Assembly (NCBI GenBank): GCA_035548495.1
Contig: DASZSV010000023.1
Span: 1 to 28,639, forward strand
Origin: CAILZL01 sp035548495
GTDB lineage: Bacteria > Pseudomonadota > Gammaproteobacteria > Steroidobacterales > Steroidobacteraceae
Length of the DNA stretch: 28,639 nucleotides
Direction of reading: 5' to 3'
Under the pieces are notes generated by a model, which saw only the letters and a program-made list of their open reading frames with translations, searched no databases and was not told the origin of the DNA. Positions 24,360 to 28,639 of this stretch are shown piece after piece; position 1 is the first letter of the stretch, and each line of letters begins with the position of its first letter. A program made the position numbers and the translations under genes.

Positions 24360-25496
24360 TCAATCCAGCGTGCGCTTGTAAAATCTCACGGCGACAAATG
24401 TCACAACAACCGCAAACAGCATCATCGGCCACAGATGCAGCCAGCTGTCGCGCCAGCCTGCGCCTTTGAGCATCACGCCGCGGACCAGACGATTGAAATG
24501 CGTCAATGGCAAAACTTCACCCAGGTATTGCGCCCAGCGCGGCATGCCGGCAAACGGAAACATGAATCCCGACAGCAGAATGTTCGGCAGAAAATAAAAG
24601 AAGGCAAGTTGCACACCCTGCAACTGATTCTGTGCAATGGACGACAGCATGATGCCCACCGACAGCGTTGCCGCGATGAACAGCAATGCGCCGAGATAAA
24701 GCAGCAACAGATTGCCCACCACCGGCACATGAAAGACATAGTGTGCTGCAAGCAGAATGATCGTTGCCTGCAACAGGCCAATGGCCACATAGGGAATGAT
24801 TTTTCCCGTCGTTACTTCAATGGGCAGTACCGGCGTGGCCAGCAGGTTTTCCATGGTGCCGCGTTCACGTTCACGAGTGATGGCAAGACCGGTCATGATC
24901 ACCATGGTCATGGTGAGAATCACACCCATCAATCCGGGCACCACGTTGTACTGTGTCCTGCCTTCGGGATTGTAGAAGCGGTGTACTGCAACATCATATG
25001 CTGCCGGTTGTTGCAGCAGTGATGACAGGGGTCCCTTCAGATCTTTTTGCAGTGATGATTGCACGATGGAAGGCAGCGAACTCAATGCAATGCCGACCGC
25101 AGTGGCATCGGTGGCATCGGCTTCCATCAGCAATGAAGGATGCAGGCCCTTGACCAGTTCACGTGTAAAGTCCGGTGGAATGTTCAGCACGAACAGCGCC
25201 TTGCCCTGCAACAGCATGTTGTGCGCCACTGCTTCATCCTGCGTGGTCGCGATTACGTCAAAGTACGAAGAGGTTTGCATGGCTGCAACCAGGCTGCGCG
25301 TGAATTCGCTCTGCTCTGCAGGAACAATCACGGTGGGCAAATGTTTGGGATCAGTGTTGATGGCATAACCGAAGAGGATCATCAGCATGATGGGAATGCC
25401 GATGATCATGGCAAAGGTGAGATGGTCGCGGCGCAGTTGCAGAAACTCCTTGATGACAATGCTCCACCAGCGCGCAAAGGAAAATCGCGTGTTCAT
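24360..25496 (-). CDS. ABC-2 type permease (YhhJ/YbhS-like)
   Basis: 378 residues. A first membrane helix at about 26-46 precedes a periplasmic domain of about 130 residues, then five C-terminal membrane segments, the ABC2_membrane_3 layout. RERERGTMENLLATPVLP is the characteristic cytoplasmic loop. It is the last gene of a three-gene exporter operon, and its ATG overlaps the ATPase stop (ATGA at 25493-25496). E. coli relatives (YhhJ, YbhS, YbhR) work with a fused or single ATPase and a HlyD-type adaptor to expel drugs or cations. The cargo is unknown. Confidence 0.88.
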   Translation of the reverse strand: MNTRFSFARWWSIVIKEFLQLRRDHLTFAMIIGIPIMLMILFGYAINTDPKHLPTVIVPAEQSEFTRSLVAAMQTSSYFDVIATTQDEAVAHNMLLQGKALFVLNIPPDFTRELVKGLHPSLLMEADATDATAVGIALSSLPSIVQSSLQKDLKGPLSSLLQQPAAYDVAVHRFYNPEGRTQYNVVPGLMGVILTMTMVIMTGLAITRERERGTMENLLATPVLPIEVTTGKIIPYVAIGLLQATIILLAAHYVFHVPVVGNLLLLYLGALLFIAATLSVGIMLSSIAQNQLQGVQLAFFYFLPNILLSGFMFPFAGMPRWAQYLGEVLPLTHFNRLVRGVMLKGAGWRDSWLHLWPMMLFAVVVTFVAVRFYKRTLD

Positions 25497-26440
25497 TGCA
25501 CACGGTTCTCCTGCCGGTTGCCCTGCATGTTCATCAGGTAAATGAAGGCGTCTTCCAGATTGGTGGCAATGCGTTCGACACGCAGGCCTGAATGTTGCGC
25601 AACGACGTTGCTCAATGTGTTCTGCAACATCGCCTCATCATGACCGCTGACATGCAATGCTGAGCCGAATACCACGGTTTGATCCACGCCCGGCGCATGA
25701 CGCAGCGCTTCATTCAAAGATGAAAAGTGATCGCCGGTGATGCTCCACGTTGCAAGATGCAACGAATCAACAATTTCCTGCGCGGTGCCCTGTGCCAGCA
25801 AACGTCCATTGAAAATATAGGCAAGCTTGTGACAACGCTCCGCTTCATCCATGTAGTGCGTGCTTACCAGTACCGACATGCCGTTTGCCGCCAGCCGATG
25901 CAATTCTTCCCAGAAATCACGGCGTGCACTGGGATCAACACCGGCGGTGGGTTCGTCCAGCAACAACAACTGTGGCTTGTGCAGCAAACATGCAGCCAGT
26001 GCCAGACGCTGCTTCCATCCGCCGGACAAGGTGCCTGCGAGTTGTTGTGCGCGTGCGGTCAATCCCAGATCTTCAAGTGCTCGGTCCACCACCTGTTTGC
26101 GATTGGACATGCCGTACACGCGTGCAACAAACTCCAGATTCTCGCGGATCGACAAGTCTTCCCAGAATGAAAAACGCTGTGTCATGTAACCCACCTGTGG
26201 CTTGATCATCGCGCTTTGCTTTTCGATGTCCGCACCGAGGCACGTGCCCTTGCCTGAATCCGGTGTCAGCAAGCCGCACATCATGCGAATAGTGGTGGTC
26301 TTGCCGCTGCCATTGGGTCCGAGAAAACCAAAGATTTCACCGCGACGAATTTGCAGTGAAACATTGTTGACGACCTGTTTGCCATTGAAGGACTTGTTCA
26401 GTCCCGCAACGGCAATCACCACATCGTTCTCCGCGCTCAT
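25493..26440 (-). CDS. ABC exporter ATPase (YbhF/RbbA-like half)
   Basis: 315 residues: one nucleotide-binding domain with Walker A GPNGSGKTT (41-49), Gln88 in the Q-loop, signature LSGGWKQ (138-144), Walker B LLLLDEP (158-164) and STHYMDEAERC around the switch His. A C-terminal extension of about 80 residues follows. E. coli YbhF and RbbA carry two such domains in one chain; this gene encodes only one, so the pump should use a homodimer. It overlaps both neighbours by 4 bases (26437-26440 and 25493-25496), giving tight coupling of adaptor, ATPase and permease. Confidence 0.9.
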   Translation of the reverse strand: MSAENDVVIAVAGLNKSFNGKQVVNNVSLQIRRGEIFGFLGPNGSGKTTTIRMMCGLLTPDSGKGTCLGADIEKQSAMIKPQVGYMTQRFSFWEDLSIRENLEFVARVYGMSNRKQVVDRALEDLGLTARAQQLAGTLSGGWKQRLALAACLLHKPQLLLLDEPTAGVDPSARRDFWEELHRLAANGMSVLVSTHYMDEAERCHKLAYIFNGRLLAQGTAQEIVDSLHLATWSITGDHFSSLNEALRHAPGVDQTVVFGSALHVSGHDEAMLQNTLSNVVAQHSGLRVERIATNLEDAFIYLMNMQGNRQENRVQ

Positions 26441-27417
26441 TGCAATGTCACCGTGACAGGCTGACCGGGGTGCAGCTTTGGCGCATCAGCAACGGCAGGC
26501 CGTGCTTCAACAAGAAACGACAGCGTGTTGCGTGTTTCATTGCTGTAGATCACCGGCGGCGTATATTCAGCACGATCCGAAATAAAGCTGATGGTGGCAG
26601 CGACATCAGCAGCGCAACCATCGCAGTGAATGGTGACATGCCGCCCTGGTTTGAGCGATCCGACGGTCATCTCCGGAACATAAAAGCGTATCTTCACATT
26701 GCCGGGCGGCAACAAGTTGATCACCGGACTGCCAGCCGGGACCCATTCACCATTGCGATACAGTGTGTCGAAAATCAATCCGGCGCTGGGCGCACGAATG
26801 CGGGTTTGATCAAGCCGCCATTGCGCCTGCTCCAGTGCAGCTTGCGCAGCCTGAGCTTGTGCGGTCAATGCCTTGATCTGTGCATCACGGCCGGGAAGTT
26901 GCGCAACCTTCAGGTCGCTTTCAAGTTCGTCGACATGTGCACTTGCTGCGGTGGCTGCAGCGCGTGCATCGTCAAGCTGGCTTTTGGCAATGGTGTGTGC
27001 AGCGTACTGTTGCTCATCGCGTTGCAATTGCAGTTGCAGGTTGGTTGCGTCAGCGCGCGCCTGCACAATCTGTGCACGAATAACCGCGATTTCCGGCGGA
27101 CGTTTACCCGTGAGCAAATCGTGTTGCTGCGCCAGTGCTGCTTCATATTGACGCTTTGCCTGCGCCACCGCAGCGGTTTCATTCTGTGGATCAATTTCAA
27201 ACAGCGGTGCATCGGCTGCCACACGCTGTCCGCGCACTACAGAAAGATTGACCAGTTGTCCCGCCTGTGAAGAAGCAATGTATACATAGTCGCCTTCCAC
27301 ATAGCCGTTGAAGGTGCTGGTATTGCGTGATGCACATGCACACAACATGAGCATGAGTGTGGCCATCAGCAAATGACCACAACGGCGATAATCGCAACTT
27401 GAATGGATGGTGTTCAT
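26437..27417 (-). CDS. HlyD-family adaptor lipoprotein (YhiI/YbhG-like)
   Basis: 326 residues. The N-terminal signal ends with a lipobox, LCAC, placing the lipidated Cys at about 28. Two lipoyl half-domains (VYIASSQAGQLVNLSVVRGQRV and TRIRAPSAGLIFDTLYRNGEWV) flank a long alpha-helical hairpin rich in Ala/Gln (about 80-200), and a beta-barrel follows (VKIRFYVPEMTVGSLKPG). It bridges the inner-membrane ABC pump to an outer-membrane channel. Most adaptors of this subtype use an uncleaved membrane anchor, so the lipobox is worth noting. ATG 27417 is preferred because the signal peptide begins there; in-frame 27477 would add 20 unlikely residues. Confidence 0.87.
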   Translation of the reverse strand: MNTIHSSCDYRRCGHLLMATLMLMLCACASRNTSTFNGYVEGDYVYIASSQAGQLVNLSVVRGQRVAADAPLFEIDPQNETAAVAQAKRQYEAALAQQHDLLTGKRPPEIAVIRAQIVQARADATNLQLQLQRDEQQYAAHTIAKSQLDDARAAATAASAHVDELESDLKVAQLPGRDAQIKALTAQAQAAQAALEQAQWRLDQTRIRAPSAGLIFDTLYRNGEWVPAGSPVINLLPPGNVKIRFYVPEMTVGSLKPGRHVTIHCDGCAADVAATISFISDRAEYTPPVIYSNETRNTLSFLVEARPAVADAPKLHPGQPVTVTLQ

Positions 27418-27542
27418 GAATTGGCAGCGGGCGTGATGGGCATCGGTGCAACGTAATGGCGTTGCAGTCCGCGGCAATGATAAATCACACTGGCAAACAA
27501 TTTCACGGCCGCATGATATCGGGTGCGGCGTGACCGTCAGTG

Positions 27543-27563
27543 CATGATGCCTGCCGTATCATG
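27543..27563. promoter_or_regulatory. CATGAT-n9-ATCATG inverted repeat ahead of the exporter operon
   Basis: A perfect 6-bp inverted repeat with a 9-base centre, 126 bases upstream of the adaptor start, plus another GCATGAT at 27511. It has the size of a TetR- or MarR-type operator, but no regulator gene lies in the window. This is a tentative call. Confidence 0.3.
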
Positions 27564-27631
27564 ATCAAATGATGATTGCCGGCGATGAAACCGGCATGCG
27601 CGGGCAGCGCAGAAAGCGGCCAGCGGAAAAT

Positions 27632-27859
27632 CTAATGAGGGTCGATGGCGCGTTTTTCTTCCTGTAATTTACGCCGTACATGCTTTGCGGTCAGCAACGG
27701 AACAAAGATGGTGATACGTGCCACCATTTCCAGTTCTGCGCGTTCAATCTGATACAGCGACTCGACTTCTTCAATGGGAACGCTGGTTTCCCTGGCCAGT
27801 GATTCCATTGCAAGCAGATGTTTGTCGGTGCCGTTTGATTTGATATTGATTTCGTTCAT
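27632..27859 (-). CDS. Small DUF3562-like protein
   Basis: 75 residues from ATG 27859, which has GAGGT 5 bases upstream. The in-frame extension to 27958 lacks a ribosome site and does not look like the family. The body (MESLARETSVPIEEVESLYQ, then ARITIFVPLLTAKHVRRKL) matches the helical pattern of DUF3562, small proteins of unknown function common in proteobacteria. The N-terminal half resembles a helix-turn-helix-like bundle, but no DNA-binding role is shown. It is a single gene between the exporter operon and the integrase remnant. Confidence 0.7.
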   Translation of the reverse strand: MNEINIKSNGTDKHLLAMESLARETSVPIEEVESLYQIERAELEMVARITIFVPLLTAKHVRRKLQEEKRAIDPH

Positions 27860-28148
27860 GTCGCACCTCGTGCTTCGAGCGGCACGTAGCCTAGCATGAC
27901 TGGCGGGGATGAACATGCTTTTATGCGGTCCAAACGGGAGCGTTATTCCATTACTCACTCAGGGAAGTCGCGTATGTCATTGGTGCGGCAGACTTAAATG
28001 ATGATCATGAAGATTTGAAAGCCGCAATGCTGCACCGCCATGTGGCGTATGTTATGCAGTGCAGGAGGCGATGTTCAGAACCGTTCATTGCCCAATGAGC
28101 TTTGGTCTTTCTGATATGCGGACGCCCAGTCGACTACATCTTGTAGCC

Positions 28149-28638
28149 TCATGTTGAGTCCAGTGGACTGATCACTGCGCGACCGCCCTTGTTGAGCACA
28201 TGGGTGTAAATCATGGTGGCACTCCATAATGCGCATGCCTGTTCCATACACCATCTTAAGAATCAACCCACTGGTTCCATGCACATGCGCCAGCATGGAA
28301 TCCACCTCGTGTTTGGTAAGCACCACTGGCAATCGCTGTGGCATCTTGGCAGCTACAATATTTTCCATCCATGGCAAATTCAGCTTGAGCACTTCTTTAT
28401 ATAAAAACAACAGAGCACTCTTGGCCTGATTCTGGGTTGACGCAGAAACCTTTCCATTTACCACCAGGTGCGTCAAAAACTGCTCGATTTCCACGCCGCC
28501 CAATTCACGTGGATGCTGCTTTTGATGAAAAATAATGAACCGTTTGCACCAATGAACATACGCTTCTTCGGTGCGCATACTGTAATGCTTGAACCGAATG
28601 CAATCACGTACTTGCTCCAGTAGTCTTTTCCTTTCCAT
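28149..28638 (-). pseudogene. intI: Integron-type integrase remnant with internal deletion and frameshift
   Basis: The first 140 residues are a good integron integrase N-terminus: a SAM-like DNA-binding domain (LLEQVRDCIRFKHYSMRTEEAY...), then RLPVVLTKHEV and GTGMRIMEC holding the first catalytic Arg136. Directly after this the reading shifts by one frame into TMIYTHVLNKGGR and ISPLDST-stop, the standard IntI C-terminus with the nucleophilic Tyr (stop at 28149-28151). The middle, about 145 residues by comparison with the usual 320-340, is missing. It held the catalytic Lys, His and second Arg and the integron-specific helix. The original frame instead runs on to 28075 as meaningless sequence. 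The enzyme cannot be active. In the usual layout attI and any cassettes would lie just beyond the right edge. Confidence 0.88.
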
Positions 28639-28639
28639 G

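Noticed and set aside
28075..28148. Continuation of the integrase frame beyond the deletion join
   Set aside because: After the frameshift this frame is meaningless; the true IntI tail lies in the other frame and stops at 28149.
27960..28148. Possible attC or attI site next to the integrase remnant
   Set aside because: No convincing paired core sites (GTTRRRY with RYYYAAC) were found; attI would be expected on the other side, beyond the window.

Overview
The window looks like chromosome from a Gram-negative proteobacterium, most likely a gammaproteobacterium. The grounds are signal peptides, a lipobox, periplasmic adaptor proteins of ABC exporters, mid-50s GC by eye, MacAB, PEP synthase, a dispersed repeat of the 'VIPAKAGIQ' type common in beta- and gammaproteobacteria, and an integron-type integrase remnant. 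Genus cannot be fixed from the sequence.

Region 1 (1-9923) is a sugar-catabolism locus built around a promoter region at about 2700-2900. To the left run a secreted GH39 glycoside hydrolase and a zinc alcohol dehydrogenase cut by the window edge. To the right runs what reads as a complete non-phosphorylating L-fucose route: a FucP-type symporter, aldo/keto reductase (fucose dehydrogenase), amidohydrolase-2 lactonase, a two-gene UxaA-family dehydratase, an SDR 2-keto-3-deoxy-fuconate dehydrogenase and an FAH-family diketo-acid hydrolase. The expected products are pyruvate and L-lactate. The enolase-type fuconate dehydratase is absent and the split UxaA pair sits where it would be. The gene row is interrupted by a structured repeat (7827-8040) and by a dRS3-like hairpin (8937-8963).

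Region 2 (9954-14902) holds a DUF1579 protein and a PAP2 phosphatase on the minus strand, then macA-macB. Region 3 (14903-19124) holds a nitroreductase bracketed by two 168-bp direct repeats, a DrrAB/YadGH-type ABC exporter pair on the minus strand, and an old-yellow-enzyme alkene reductase. Region 4 (19125-24235) holds an unknown single-pass membrane protein with a structured leader, a two-CBS-domain protein divergent from PEP synthase, a second copy of the structured repeat (23111-23225), and a PAS-GGDEF diguanylate cyclase. Region 5 (24360-28638) holds a lipoprotein adaptor / ABC ATPase / ABC-2 permease operon, a small DUF3562-like protein, and an integron integrase pseudogene with its catalytic middle deleted, which runs to the right edge.

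The most unusual items are: the two-copy intergenic element, whose core is conserved while its long outer stem differs between copies but stays self-complementary; the integrase deletion; the 168-bp repeats around the nitroreductase; and the UxaA-based fucose cluster with a GH39/ADH arm across one shared control region. No tRNA, rRNA or CRISPR array was seen.
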